A stretch of 37,440 bases of DNA from Arthrobacter sp. (GCA_031178585.1 JAPSIT010000008.1:1-37440), one strand, 5' to 3'; shown: positions 8,018-16,363, counted from the stretch's first letter. The notes: a model not told the origin generated them from the letters alone. Translations and numbers: made by a program.

Positions 8018-8159
8018 GTGAGAAAGGGTCCCGGGGGGCAGCTGCAGGATCTGAGAGAGCGTCCCCGGGAACGCCCCCAAAAGTGAGAGAGCGTTCCCGT
8101 GGAAGCTGCAGGACCTGCGAGAGGGTTGGGAAAAAGGCGGCAGGAAGTGAGAGAGGGTT
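8018..8159 (+). repeat. 32-bp tandem repeat array B, opposite orientation to array A
   Basis: Five cores resembling GTGAGAGAGGGTT begin at 8018, 8051, 8083, 8115 and 8147, i.e. spacings of 33, 32, 32 and 32 bases. Between cores most units carry a GCAGGA or GCTGCAGGA block. Units are less alike than in array A, but core and period are kept. The last core supplies the stop codon of paaZ (complement of TTA at 8158-8160). It fills much of the gap between the VOC gene and paaZ and reads as the inverted counterpart of array A. Confidence 0.82.
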
Positions 8160-10269
8160 ACTTCTCCACGAGGGTGAGGACGTCGTAGGTGGCCACGATC
8201 TCGTCGTTCTGGTTGGTCAGGACGGCGTCCCAGGCCACTTCGCCGTACTCGTCGGTCTCGCGCGGGGTGATCTTCTTGGCCGTGAGCGTCACCCGGATGG
8301 AGTCCCCCGCCGCCACGGGGGTGATGAAGCGCAGGTTCTCCAAGCCGTAGTTGGCCAGGACCGGACCCGGAGCGGGCTCGACGAACAGCCCGGCACCCCA
8401 GGCCAGCAGCAGGTAGCCGTGCGCCACGATGCCCGGGAAGAACGGGTTGGCTTCGGCGGCCTCCTGGTTGGTGTGGGCGTAGAAGGTGTCGCCCGTGGAG
8501 TTGGCGAAGGCCGTGATGTCCTCCAGCGTGACCTCCCGCAGGTCCGACCGGACGGCGTCGCCGATGCGCAGCGTCTCGAGGGACTTGCGGAACGGGTGGG
8601 TGCCCTCGGTTTCCTGGGTGAAGTTGCGGTCGGCCCCGGCGTGCCAGATGCCGGTCACCGCGGTCAGCATGTTGGGCGACCCCTGGATGGCAGTCCGCTG
8701 CATATGGTGCATGACGGAGCGGATGCCGCCCAGTTCCTCGCCGCCGCCCGCGCGTCCGGGTCCGCCGTGGACCAGATGCGGGACGGGAGAGCCGTGACCG
8801 GTGGAGCTGCGGGCATCTTCACGGTTCAGCATCAGCACGCGGCCGTGGTGGGCTGCGATCCCCGTGACCAGTTCCTGCGCGACGGCGGGATCGTTGGTGC
8901 AGACCGAGGCGACGAGTGAACCGCCGCCGCGCGCGGCGAGGCGGACGGCGTCGGGAATGTCCTTGTATCCGATCACGGATGAAACAGGACCGAAGGCCTC
9001 GAGGGAGTGCACCTGCTCCGCCTCGGAGTCGGCCCAGCTGAGCACGACCGGGGACATGAAGGCGCCGCCCTCGGCCACGCCCTGTGCGCCGTCCGCATTG
9101 GTGACCGACGGCGAATCGAGCGTTCCGTATGCCAGCTCGCCGCCGGCGTCGATCATGGACTGCACGGCCGCGCGAACGTCGTTGAGCTGCTCCACCGATG
9201 CCAGGGCGCCCATGGTGACACCTTCGGCGCGGGGGTCGCCGAGGACCACGCGCTGGTCGACGCGGGCACCGATGGCAGAGACGACAGCCGCAACCAGTTC
9301 CTGGGGCACGATCGCGCGCCGGATCGCGGTGCACTTCTGGCCGGCCTTCACCGTGATTTCGGTGACCACGGACTTGATAAAGGCGTCGAACTCCGGCGTG
9401 CCTTCCACCGCGTCCGGTCCGAGGATGGCGGCGTTCAGGGAGTCAGTCTCGGACGTGAAGCGCACACCGCCCAGCACCACGTTCGGGTGCGCCTTGAGGG
9501 ACTGCGCGGTGGACGCCGAGCCGGTGAAGGCCACAAGGTCGCGATAGTCCAACACGTCGAGGAGACCGCGGACAGAGCCGGAGATTAGCTGCAGCGAGCC
9601 CTTGGGCAGGATGTTGGATTCGATGATCGCCTTCACCACGGCGGCCGCGACGTAGCCGGTGGGGGTTGCCGGCTTCACGATCGTGGGAACACCGGCGATG
9701 AACGCCGGGGCGAGCTTTTCCAGCATTCCCCAGACGGGGAAGTTGAAGGCATTGATCTGCACGGCAACGCCCGGAATACGAGTGTAAATGTGCTCACCGA
9801 CGAACGAGCCGTCCTTGGACAGCACCTCCATGGGCCCGTCCACCACCACCTGGGAATTGGGAAGTTCGCGCCGGCCCTTGGAGCCGAACGTGAACAGGAC
9901 GCCAATGCCGCCGTCGATGTCGATCATGGAGTCGATCTTCGTGGCGCCGGTCTGCGCAGAGAAGGTGTAGAAGTGCTCGCGGCGGGCGTTCAGGTACTGC
10001 GCCAGCTCCTTGAGCTTGAGGGCGCGCTGGTGGAAAGTCAGCTTGCCAAGCTCGGTCTGGCCGGTGGTGCGGCCGTAATCCACGACGGCGGCAAGGTCCA
10101 GTCCGTCCGTGCTCACCTTCGCCAGGATTTCGCCTGTGCTCGCATCACGCACGGGCACAGCGGAAGCTGCCGAACCGGCGTCGGGAGTCCACCAGGAGTC
10201 CTGCACGAAACTCGGCACGGTCTCCACGGTGTCCAGGGAGGGCTGGGGAGCGGTAGCGGTTGTGGTCAT
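8158..10269 (-). CDS. paaZ: Bifunctional ring-opening enzyme: oxepin-CoA hydrolase / 3-oxo-5,6-dehydrosuberyl-CoA semialdehyde dehydrogenase
   Basis: PaaZ hydrolytically opens the oxepin-CoA ring and oxidises the resulting semialdehyde in phenylacetate breakdown. The 703-residue protein has an aldehyde dehydrogenase domain (about 20-530) with Glu274 (FTSETDS) and catalytic Cys313 (GQKCTA). A C-terminal MaoC-type hydratase domain (about 565-703) has Asp594 and His599 in GDTFYAH, the same five-residue spacing as the catalytic pair of E. coli PaaZ. Both activities therefore look intact. ATG 10269 is chosen because GGAAGG lies upstream and the frame beyond it is antisense to a thioesterase and a permease. 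Its promoter region carries operator 3. The stop codon lies in repeat array B. Confidence 0.96.
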   Translation of the reverse strand: MTTTATAPQPSLDTVETVPSFVQDSWWTPDAGSAASAVPVRDASTGEILAKVSTDGLDLAAVVDYGRTTGQTELGKLTFHQRALKLKELAQYLNARREHFYTFSAQTGATKIDSMIDIDGGIGVLFTFGSKGRRELPNSQVVVDGPMEVLSKDGSFVGEHIYTRIPGVAVQINAFNFPVWGMLEKLAPAFIAGVPTIVKPATPTGYVAAAVVKAIIESNILPKGSLQLISGSVRGLLDVLDYRDLVAFTGSASTAQSLKAHPNVVLGGVRFTSETDSLNAAILGPDAVEGTPEFDAFIKSVVTEITVKAGQKCTAIRRAIVPQELVAAVVSAIGARVDQRVVLGDPRAEGVTMGALASVEQLNDVRAAVQSMIDAGGELAYGTLDSPSVTNADGAQGVAEGGAFMSPVVLSWADSEAEQVHSLEAFGPVSSVIGYKDIPDAVRLAARGGGSLVASVCTNDPAVAQELVTGIAAHHGRVLMLNREDARSSTGHGSPVPHLVHGGPGRAGGGEELGGIRSVMHHMQRTAIQGSPNMLTAVTGIWHAGADRNFTQETEGTHPFRKSLETLRIGDAVRSDLREVTLEDITAFANSTGDTFYAHTNQEAAEANPFFPGIVAHGYLLLAWGAGLFVEPAPGPVLANYGLENLRFITPVAAGDSIRVTLTAKKITPRETDEYGEVAWDAVLTNQNDEIVATYDVLTLVEK

Positions 10270-10335
10270 CGTTGACGGGTCCTTCCAACGCGGAACATAC
10301 AAATCCGGGCGATACGGGAAACAGGCCAGCGCATT

Positions 10336-10357
10336 ACTGACCGTCCGTTCGGTAATA
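10336..10357 (+). promoter_or_regulatory. PaaR-type operator 3 between divergent paaZ and thioesterase
   Basis: Core 10340-10353 ACCGTCCGTTCGGT is the best site in the window: a full ACCGNNCGNNCGGT with ACTG before it. On the plus strand a -10-like TAATAT starts at the last base of the core (10353-10358), toward the thioesterase. The site is 67 bases from the paaZ start and 109 from the thioesterase start, so one repressor could control both directions. Confidence 0.82.
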
Positions 10358-10461
10358 TGTCTACAGTACATGAATGAGCCGCGCTGCACACTAGGAGTGC
10401 AGCACCAGGCCAGTTCCCTGCCGGGTCCCGGCGCCGTGTTCGAACCGTACGAGGAGATCAA

Positions 10462-10920
10462 ATGACGCCCCAACCCCGCAATGTGGATCTGCAGGCCGCG
10501 GAGCCTGTAACCCCGAAACCTGCGCAAGAACTGTGGAAGATCACCCTCGGTGAACTCGACGAGAAGATGGGCGTGAAAATCCTCGAGCAGTCGGTGGAGC
10601 GCGTCGTGGCCACCATGCCCGTCGAAGGAAACCGCCAGTCGTTCGGGCTGCTGCACGGCGGCGCGTCGCTGGCCGTCGGCGAGGCTGTGGGCTCCTGGGC
10701 CGCCGTCATCCACGCGAGCACGCTGGGCAAGACAGCGGTGGGGGTGGACGTTTCCGCGACACACCACAAGTCGGCGCGCAGCGGACTCATCACCATCACG
10801 GCAACACCCATCCACCTGGGCGGCACCCTCACCACCCATGAGGTGCTGATCACCAACGACGCCGGCCAGCGGCTCTGTACACTGCGGATCACCAACCTGC
10901 TGCTGGCGCCCAAGGTCTAG
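10462..10920 (+). CDS. Second PaaI-like hotdog thioesterase
   Basis: 152 residues with the PaaI/DHNA-CoA-thioesterase hotdog pattern: SFGLLHGGASLAVGEAVGSWAA (central helix; the HGG and following acidic Glu are typical), then VGVDVSATHHKSARSG and a C-terminal strand TLRITNLLL. It probably hydrolyses an aromatic or CoA-thioester intermediate. Two roles are possible: a PAA-pathway proofreading thioesterase, suggested by operator 3 in its promoter and divergence from paaZ, or the menaquinone-pathway DHNA-CoA hydrolase, suggested by sequence type and by menB/menE/menA elsewhere in the window. Start ATG 10462 has GAGGAG eight bases upstream. It has no insertion like that in PaaI at 4212. Confidence 0.85.
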   Translation: MTPQPRNVDLQAAEPVTPKPAQELWKITLGELDEKMGVKILEQSVERVVATMPVEGNRQSFGLLHGGASLAVGEAVGSWAAVIHASTLGKTAVGVDVSATHHKSARSGLITITATPIHLGGTLTTHEVLITNDAGQRLCTLRITNLLLAPKV

Positions 10921-10932
10921 CCTGCACGTTCC

Positions 10933-10961
10933 CCCGCCAGCCCGCGGATAGGCTGGGCGGG
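10933..10961 (+). promoter_or_regulatory. Hairpin covering the ribosome site of the FetB-like gene
   Basis: CCCGCCAGCC (10933-10942) pairs with GGCT-G-GGCGGG (10951-10961, one bulged G). The 3' arm is the only purine-rich sequence before the GTG start and includes its first base. It may end the thioesterase transcript, or restrict translation of the downstream permease. Confidence 0.4.
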
Positions 10962-11722
10962 TGAGTGAAGTGACCAGCCTGGGTCCCGTCCTGGGCGCCA
11001 CCCTGCTGGCCGTCGGCCTCCTAATGGTGCTGTCGGCCGCCGTGCTTGCCGGTTTCCGCGTTCCCCACGCGTACGCACCGGCCCTCGCCGTTGTCCGGGG
11101 CGCTGCGCAGCTCGCCGCGGTGAGCCTGATCCTAGGGGCTGTGATCACCAGCGGCACCTGGGTGGCTGTTGCCTTGGGCGTCATGTTCCTCGTAGCCTCC
11201 GCGACTGCCACGCACCGCCTCGGCTGGAGCTGGGCACACCTGGCCATGGTCAGCTCTTCGATGGCGGCCGGTATCGTCCTGACCCTCATCATCATTTTCG
11301 CCACGGGATCCATCGAGCTCACCAGCCGCTACGCGCTGGCGATCGGCGGCATTGTCATAGGCAACTCGATGACCATCGCAGCGCTGGCAGGCCGCCGGTT
11401 CAACGAGGCCGTGATTGACCAGTGGGACGTCGTGGAGGCGTGGCTTGCACTGGGCGCCCGGCCGCGGCAGGCCACCCGGGATATGGCGCGGCATGCAGTG
11501 GCTTCTTCCCTCATACCCTCCGTCGACCAGACGAAGACCACCGGCCTTGTCACGCTCCCCGGGGCGTTCGTGGGGGCCATCTTCGGCGGGCTCTCCCCGC
11601 TGGAGGCAGGGCGCTTCCAGATTGTGGTGCTGGCCTCGATCGTGGCCGCCGGCTCCATCACGGCCGTGATGCTGGTGCATATGCTCGCCCCGGTCCGCAG
11701 ACAGCCAGCCCGGATGCCTTAA
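10961..11722 (+). CDS. UPF0014/FetB-family ABC transporter permease
   Basis: 253-residue polytopic membrane protein with about seven hydrophobic spans and the FetB (YbbM) signature: IGGIVIGNSMTIAALAG, a cytoplasmic EAWLALGARPRQAT loop, and SLIPSVDQTKTTGLVTLPGAFVGAIFGG near the C-terminal third. In E. coli FetAB is an iron exporter linked to oxidative stress; plant relatives (ALS3/STAR2) transport other cargo, so the substrate here is open. The matching ATPase (FetA) is normally adjacent but is absent here. GTG start at 10961, seven bases into a conserved-looking hydrophobic N-terminus. It converges on the protease gene with a 13-base gap. Confidence 0.85.
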   Translation: MSEVTSLGPVLGATLLAVGLLMVLSAAVLAGFRVPHAYAPALAVVRGAAQLAAVSLILGAVITSGTWVAVALGVMFLVASATATHRLGWSWAHLAMVSSSMAAGIVLTLIIIFATGSIELTSRYALAIGGIVIGNSMTIAALAGRRFNEAVIDQWDVVEAWLALGARPRQATRDMARHAVASSLIPSVDQTKTTGLVTLPGAFVGAIFGGLSPLEAGRFQIVVLASIVAAGSITAVMLVHMLAPVRRQPARMP

Positions 11723-11735
11723 GCGGAGGGCTGGG

Positions 11736-13967
11736 CTAACGCCGACGCCGACGTGCCGCAACCAGCAGCAGCCCGCCCACGATCAGGACACCCGCGGCTC
11801 CTCCGGCTGCCAGCAGCAGCCCCGAAGCTCCAGTATCCGCGAGCGCAGCGGCCGTCGGCGCCTCCCAGGAGTTGGCGTGTCGCTGCGGCTGCACGGCAAC
11901 GACGGACGGCTCAGGCGCGGGGGTCAGCGATGCAGGCGTAACGCGGCGCACTGGCTTCGGCCCGGCAGGCGCATTCTCTCCCGTTGCACCGCTGCCCGCT
12001 GGCCCACCGGCGGCTGGAGGGAGTGAGTCCGGACCAGGCGGGGCGGGCGTCGGCATCACTGGTTGCGCGGGGCTCCGGAACGTGCCGACGGCTGAGCTGC
12101 TGAACCCGTTGATGGCCTGCGCCGAGAACTCGGTTGCGGAGGCGGGTGCAACAAAGGACCACTTGCCATCCGCATCCGTTGCCACCTCCAACGGCTCAAG
12201 GCCCGGGAACGTAATCCGGACACTGGAGCCTGCCGGAACGCTCGTTCCGGGAACCGCAGGAATACGTCCCGAGACGCGCTGCCCCTCCGCAATCGGTCCT
12301 GCAGGCAGGGGTGGGGTCAGCACAGGCTTGTTGAGGAACAGCCGGAGTTGGACGCCTGGCAGCACCTGAAGCGAATCCTGCAGGGTGGCGGCCACAGCGT
12401 AGTTTTCCATGGACCTCCGTGAATTACCCGCCGAGTGCGTCCCGACTGCGTAATTGCCGCTGATCCACGGGCCACCGGAGTCGCCCCCGCCCGACTGCAC
12501 GGAATAGGACAGGAACCCCCTGAACGACCTGAGGTCGTCCGGCTCTCCCGAGGGGCCGCCGACGACGTAGATCCCGACCTCGTCCACCACGCCGCACGAC
12601 CAGCCCTCGGTGCGGCCCGAGCGGCAGACGAATTGACCGACGACCGGCGCCGCGGAGCCGACGACCTGCACGGAGGACTTGCCCAGGTCGGCCGGGTCCT
12701 CCCACGTCGTTGCGGCAGGCAGCACATTCAGGTCCGCACGAATTGATTCGACCACGGCGATGTCCTTGCCGGGCTCCCCCGGGTTGCCCAGGTCCCCCGC
12801 AATCCAGGCATTTCCGGGACCGCCGAACTGGCTGAAGCCGAACGTTCCCAGGTCGCCGGTGACAGCGCTTCCTGCAACGGCGCCGCCTGCGGGATCACCT
12901 GCCGGCAGCGTGATCTCGGTGAACTTGGCGGCACCGTCCTCGGCGCAATGCCCGGCGGTAAGCACCAGCGGCTCACCCGCAGGGCTGAACGCGCTGAATC
13001 CCGCGGAGCAAACCACCCCGCCCCCGTCGACCCTGTACCCCTGGCCGCCGAGGAAATCCTCTTCACGGGCCAGCGGTTCGCCCTGCTCCAGCACCACGTT
13101 GGCGTACTTTGAGACAAAGTCTGACGGCGACATACCAGGTGCGCCGGAAGCCTCACCTGAGCCATCTTCGCCTCGGCTCTCCGCTTCCCCTTCAGCCTGC
13201 CCACCGACTTGCCCGCCGGCCAGACTCGCTGAGCCGTCTCCTGCTCGGAGCTCACTGCCCGGTTCCCCCGCAATCTCGGGTGAATTCAGGTCCCCGGTCC
13301 GGATAATGTATTTGCCGTCAGCCTCGGCCACGGCCTGAAGCCCGGCAGCCCCCACCTCGCGTAGGTATGTCCGGTATAGCTGCTCGACGCTGTTGGCCTG
13401 AAGCTCCCCGCCTCCGGCGCTCTCGGCTGTGCTACCGGCCGACGGGGCGGGATCCGCGGAGGAATCCGTAGGCCCTTCCGGGGTCTGGCCCGAAGCGGAG
13501 CTGACGAGGACGAACTCATCCTTTCCAGTCCCGCTGCCCTTGTTGAGCGCGGCGATGCGGTTTTCCAGTTCCGGGCCCGAGCCTTCAACCCGAATCCGCC
13601 CGTCCTGCAACCGGACCCCGACGAAACCTGGCAGGTCCCGGAGTACGGCCAGGGCGTCGGCTGCACGCTTCGCCTGCGCGCCCCCGGCATTGAACTCCGC
13701 CAAGGTCAGGCCCAGGTCGCGCGCCACAGCCCCGGCCAAACCCTCGTCGCCAGGTGCAGGGGCTGAGGCTGCGTGCCCCGCTTCTGGTTGACCGGCGGCT
13801 TGACCGGCGGCCGCTCCCTTGGTGACTGGCGGTGTCGGGCTTTCCTCGGTAGCAAACGCCGGTGCCGAAGCCGCGGCAGTCCCCAAAGCGAGCACGGCCG
13901 CGATCCCCAGGGCAGCACGGCGGCCCGCCCCACGCCGAGCGCCGGGAGCGGATCCGCGGAGCCTCAC
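11736..13967 (-). CDS. Secreted trypsin-like serine protease with LAxTG sortase anchor
   Basis: 743 residues. A signal peptide (~1-40, twin Arg runs then an Ala-rich core ending SAPAFA) is followed by a propeptide-like region (~75-230, containing GVRLQDGRIRVEGSG as in streptogrisin-type prodomains) and a Gly/Glu/Ser-rich linker. The S1-fold protease domain (~300-515) has His340 (TAGHC), Asp402 (KDIAVV) and Ser497 (GGGDSGGP). Next come a small beta-rich repeat (~535-635) and a Pro-rich stalk. The C-terminus is LADTG (709-713), a hydrophobic span and RRRRR, a cell-wall sorting signal of the LAxTG type recognised by class E sortases of high-GC actinobacteria. GTG start at 13967 overlaps the phosphatase stop as GTGA, so translation is probably coupled. 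Confidence 0.9.
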   Translation of the reverse strand: MRLRGSAPGARRGAGRRAALGIAAVLALGTAAASAPAFATEESPTPPVTKGAAAGQAAGQPEAGHAASAPAPGDEGLAGAVARDLGLTLAEFNAGGAQAKRAADALAVLRDLPGFVGVRLQDGRIRVEGSGPELENRIAALNKGSGTGKDEFVLVSSASGQTPEGPTDSSADPAPSAGSTAESAGGGELQANSVEQLYRTYLREVGAAGLQAVAEADGKYIIRTGDLNSPEIAGEPGSELRAGDGSASLAGGQVGGQAEGEAESRGEDGSGEASGAPGMSPSDFVSKYANVVLEQGEPLAREEDFLGGQGYRVDGGGVVCSAGFSAFSPAGEPLVLTAGHCAEDGAAKFTEITLPAGDPAGGAVAGSAVTGDLGTFGFSQFGGPGNAWIAGDLGNPGEPGKDIAVVESIRADLNVLPAATTWEDPADLGKSSVQVVGSAAPVVGQFVCRSGRTEGWSCGVVDEVGIYVVGGPSGEPDDLRSFRGFLSYSVQSGGGDSGGPWISGNYAVGTHSAGNSRRSMENYAVAATLQDSLQVLPGVQLRLFLNKPVLTPPLPAGPIAEGQRVSGRIPAVPGTSVPAGSSVRITFPGLEPLEVATDADGKWSFVAPASATEFSAQAINGFSSSAVGTFRSPAQPVMPTPAPPGPDSLPPAAGGPAGSGATGENAPAGPKPVRRVTPASLTPAPEPSVVAVQPQRHANSWEAPTAAALADTGASGLLLAAGGAAGVLIVGGLLLVAARRRRR

Positions 13968-14695
13968 AGGCCAACCCCCGCGCCGAGCAACAAGAGGATC
14001 CTGTCCAGCTCGGCAGGCGTGACGCCGTGCGTGAGCAGGTAGTCCCGGGTCTTCAGCGACCTGACGAACTGCAGAACGCCGGCCCCCCGGATTTCCAGAA
14101 GCGGCGCCAGCTCGTCTTGGTCCAGGTACCGTTCGTGGGGGTGCGGCGTCGTCATGGTGCGGTGGCGCTCATTGATGCCGCGCATCGAGGCCTGATAGGC
14201 GGAAACGATGTCGTCATCAGTTGCGCCGGCGAGGTCCTGGAGCATGGCCGCGATCATGCCGCTGCGGTCCCGCCCGGCGGAACAATGAATCACGACGCCG
14301 CCGGGAGACTTGGCCACGTTCCTGAACACGGCGGCTAGCCTGTCGGGAAAGAAGCGCGCATTGGCAGCGTAGAAGGCCGGATCGTTGAGGTAGGGGACGC
14401 AGAGTGCCTTGAATTCCGGATGGTCCGGGTCCTCCGTGGGAGCGTGAACGACCTCGAAGGGAGCGAGCGCCTCCCCCACCTCCGGATCCGCGGGCCGCGG
14501 CTGCCGCTCGGCAGGATTCCGGAGGTCGATAACGGTGCGGACGCCGTCGTCGTACGCCTGCTGCCAACCGGCAGCGGTGAGCCACTCACGCCTGCCCATC
14601 CGGTACACAGAGCCAGCCACGCGCCAAGCGTTAACTGCCCCGTCCCAGCCAACCGGTACTTGCTCCCTCGCCTTCACGCAGACAGCTAACCACAT
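13964..14695 (-). CDS. Tyrosine-protein phosphatase family protein (PTP3-like)
   Basis: 243 residues with the cysteine-phosphatase loop HCSAGRDRSG (Cys138, Arg144; CX5R), preceded by GVRTVIDLRNPAER, the other hallmark of the bacterial tyrosine/serine/lipid phosphatase group (MptpB/LipA-like). It probably dephosphorylates a protein tyrosine or a phosphoinositide-like substrate in the cytoplasm; no signal peptide is seen. The start is uncertain: ATG 14695 is used, but GTG 14677 is possible, neither has a clear ribosome site, and homology-like sequence begins around GWDGAVNAWRVAGSVYRMG. The TGA stop overlaps the GTG start of the protease downstream. Confidence 0.86.
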   Translation of the reverse strand: MWLAVCVKAREQVPVGWDGAVNAWRVAGSVYRMGRREWLTAAGWQQAYDDGVRTVIDLRNPAERQPRPADPEVGEALAPFEVVHAPTEDPDHPEFKALCVPYLNDPAFYAANARFFPDRLAAVFRNVAKSPGGVVIHCSAGRDRSGMIAAMLQDLAGATDDDIVSAYQASMRGINERHRTMTTPHPHERYLDQDELAPLLEIRGAGVLQFVRSLKTRDYLLTHGVTPAELDRILLLLGAGVGL

Positions 14696-14928
14696 CTTGG
14701 TCGGCGTCTGCACCGGGTCGGAACCGAGTAGCACAGAACCACGAGGCGCAAAAAAGCGGGTACTGCGCACTGGTCCGTTTCGTTGTGCGGCGGCGTACCC
14801 TAGGGCCCACGCGCACCACACCGCGCTGAAAGTTCCTGCGTCCGCCGGGCGGGCGCCCGTCATCGTGTGTCGATGTCCTGCTGCCATTTCTGCGAGCCAA
14901 CGGCTCCCCATAATGAGGGGTTTTAATA

Positions 14929-15774
14929 GTGACAACAAAACTACTCCGCCGCAGTACCGCCCGCCTGACGGGCCTCATCGCCACGTTGGCGCTCACAGCC
15001 GGCTTGACGGCCGCGCCCGCGTCTGCTGACCCTGGCCCGTCGCATATCGGTCTTGGCGACTCCTATGCAGCAGGTATCGGCGGGGGTCCATATCGTGTAG
15101 CACCCGGATTGGTTCCTTCCCCGTGCGCGCAGACCGGCGCGGCTTACGCCACCTATCTTGGCGGCTTCAACCTCGCATGCGCCGGGGCAACGACCGCTGA
15201 TGTGTCCAATAATGCTGTGGCCGCCGCGCACTTGCTGGAAAACTCCACGCATGTCACCGTCACCGTTGGGGCGAACGACATCGACGCGGCCGCGGCTACT
15301 GCACAATGTGCGGCACTGGTCTTGACTCCGGCGTGCAAGGCAGCGCTCTTCAACTCGCTTGCGCTGAAACTGCCCAAACTGCCGGCCAAGATCAAGTCCA
15401 TGGTGGCGGTGATCAAGAGCAAAGCGCCCCGCGCCAAGATCGTGATTACGGGCTACCCCCGGCTGTTCACCGTCAACAGCCTCATGACTGCCGAGCAAAA
15501 ATCGACCGCCACCACCATCAACGCCGCAGTCGATCTCCTCAACGCGACCATTGCCGTCTCCGCCCTCGCCAGCCGGGTGCGGTATCTGGGCGTCACGCAG
15601 CAGTTCATCAATCACGGTCTCGGTTCGTCCGACCCTTGGATTGTGGGAATGCCGCCATTCTGTGTCTCGGCCACGTGCGCCTCGGCCCAGCAGCCAGGGG
15701 ATGTCTTCCACCCCACCGGGACAGGGCACATCTCCGGGTACGCCTTGGCCATTAAGGCGGCACTGGCACGATAG
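14929..15774 (+). CDS. Secreted SGNH/GDSL-family hydrolase (lipase/esterase)
   Basis: 281 residues with a signal peptide (KLLRRSTARLTGLIATLAL... cut near APASA, residue 33). Block I is GLGDSYAAG (Ser45), block III is VGANDID (Asn116), and the C-terminal catalytic pair is DVFHPTGTGH (Asp258, His261). This is the fold of secreted actinobacterial lipases and esterases such as Streptomyces SGNH lipase. Six cysteines in the mature part suggest three disulfides (PSPC, LAC, AQC, PAC, FC, TC). GTG start at 14929 has GAGGGG eight bases upstream. Divergent from the phosphatase gene, followed by a hairpin terminator. Substrate not predictable. Confidence 0.92.
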   Translation: MTTKLLRRSTARLTGLIATLALTAGLTAAPASADPGPSHIGLGDSYAAGIGGGPYRVAPGLVPSPCAQTGAAYATYLGGFNLACAGATTADVSNNAVAAAHLLENSTHVTVTVGANDIDAAAATAQCAALVLTPACKAALFNSLALKLPKLPAKIKSMVAVIKSKAPRAKIVITGYPRLFTVNSLMTAEQKSTATTINAAVDLLNATIAVSALASRVRYLGVTQQFINHGLGSSDPWIVGMPPFCVSATCASAQQPGDVFHPTGTGHISGYALAIKAALAR

Positions 15775-15804
15775 GCCGGTTTCCGGAGTCCGCACTACCG
15801 GCTT

Positions 15805-15841
15805 GCCCGGTTTTCCTGTCTCTCCGGCGGGAAAACCGGGC
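15805..15841 (+). terminator. Hairpin terminator after the SGNH hydrolase
   Basis: GCCCGGTTTTCC (15805-15816) and its perfect complement GGAAAACCGGGC (15830-15841) around a 13-base loop, 31 bases past the stop, followed by a T-containing stretch (ATGTTTCT). Confidence 0.75.
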
Positions 15842-15931
15842 ATGTTTCTGGTAGGCAGATTCGGCAGGCCACAGCGGAAATAGCCCCTGAAAGCACGTGT
15901 GCTGATCAGGTTGTCTCGCTAGGCTGAAGCA

Positions 15932-16363
15932 ATGATCAAGGTTGCGGGTACAGTCAGCGCTTCGCTGCCGGCACGGACAGCCTTCGCCTACTTGTCTGCG
16001 TTCGAGAACACAGCCGAATGGGACCCCTGGACCGAAAAAGTGGAGAAGCTTTCGGAGGGCCCGCTCGCGCTCGGACACCGCTACCGCGCCGAGGTCCTGT
16101 TCCGGGGCAAGCGCCAGTTCCTGGAGTATGAGGTCATCGAACTGTTCGACAACCACATCAAGCTGCGCGGTGAAAACGAGAAAGTGGTCGAGTTCGATTC
16201 CGTCGATGTGCGTTCCACGGGTCCCGGTTGCGACGTCCTCTACACAGCGGAGTTCAGCATCAGGGGCCCGCTGAAGCTCCTGCAGCCCTTCCTCGGACCT
16301 GCCTTCATGTCGTTGCGCGATCCGGCGCTGGAAGGACTGCGCCAAAAGCTCAACTCCCTTTGA
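15932..16363 (+). CDS. SRPBCC-family (polyketide cyclase/START-like) protein
   Basis: 143 residues of the helix-grip (SRPBCC) type: an N-terminal strand (IKVAGTVSASLPARTAFAYL), then ENTAEWDPWTEKVEKL, a run of antiparallel strands (YRAEVLFRGKRQFLEYEVIEL, VVEFDSVDV) and a long C-terminal helix (SLRDPALEGLRQKLNSL). The family binds hydrophobic ligands in a cavity; no catalytic role can be assigned. Start ATG 15932 has no strong ribosome site (only AGGCTGAAGC before it). The next gene follows after 48 bases in the same direction. Confidence 0.82.
   Translation: MIKVAGTVSASLPARTAFAYLSAFENTAEWDPWTEKVEKLSEGPLALGHRYRAEVLFRGKRQFLEYEVIELFDNHIKLRGENEKVVEFDSVDVRSTGPGCDVLYTAEFSIRGPLKLLQPFLGPAFMSLRDPALEGLRQKLNSL

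Noticed and set aside
7356..8159. CRISPR-like arrays
   Set aside because: The repeats are contiguous with a 32-base period and no unique spacers, units diverge, and no cas gene is near.
10270..11322. Upstream extension of the paaZ reading frame (1054 codons in total)
   Set aside because: It runs antisense through the thioesterase and FetB-like genes; the ATG at 10269 has a ribosome site and the canonical PaaZ start.
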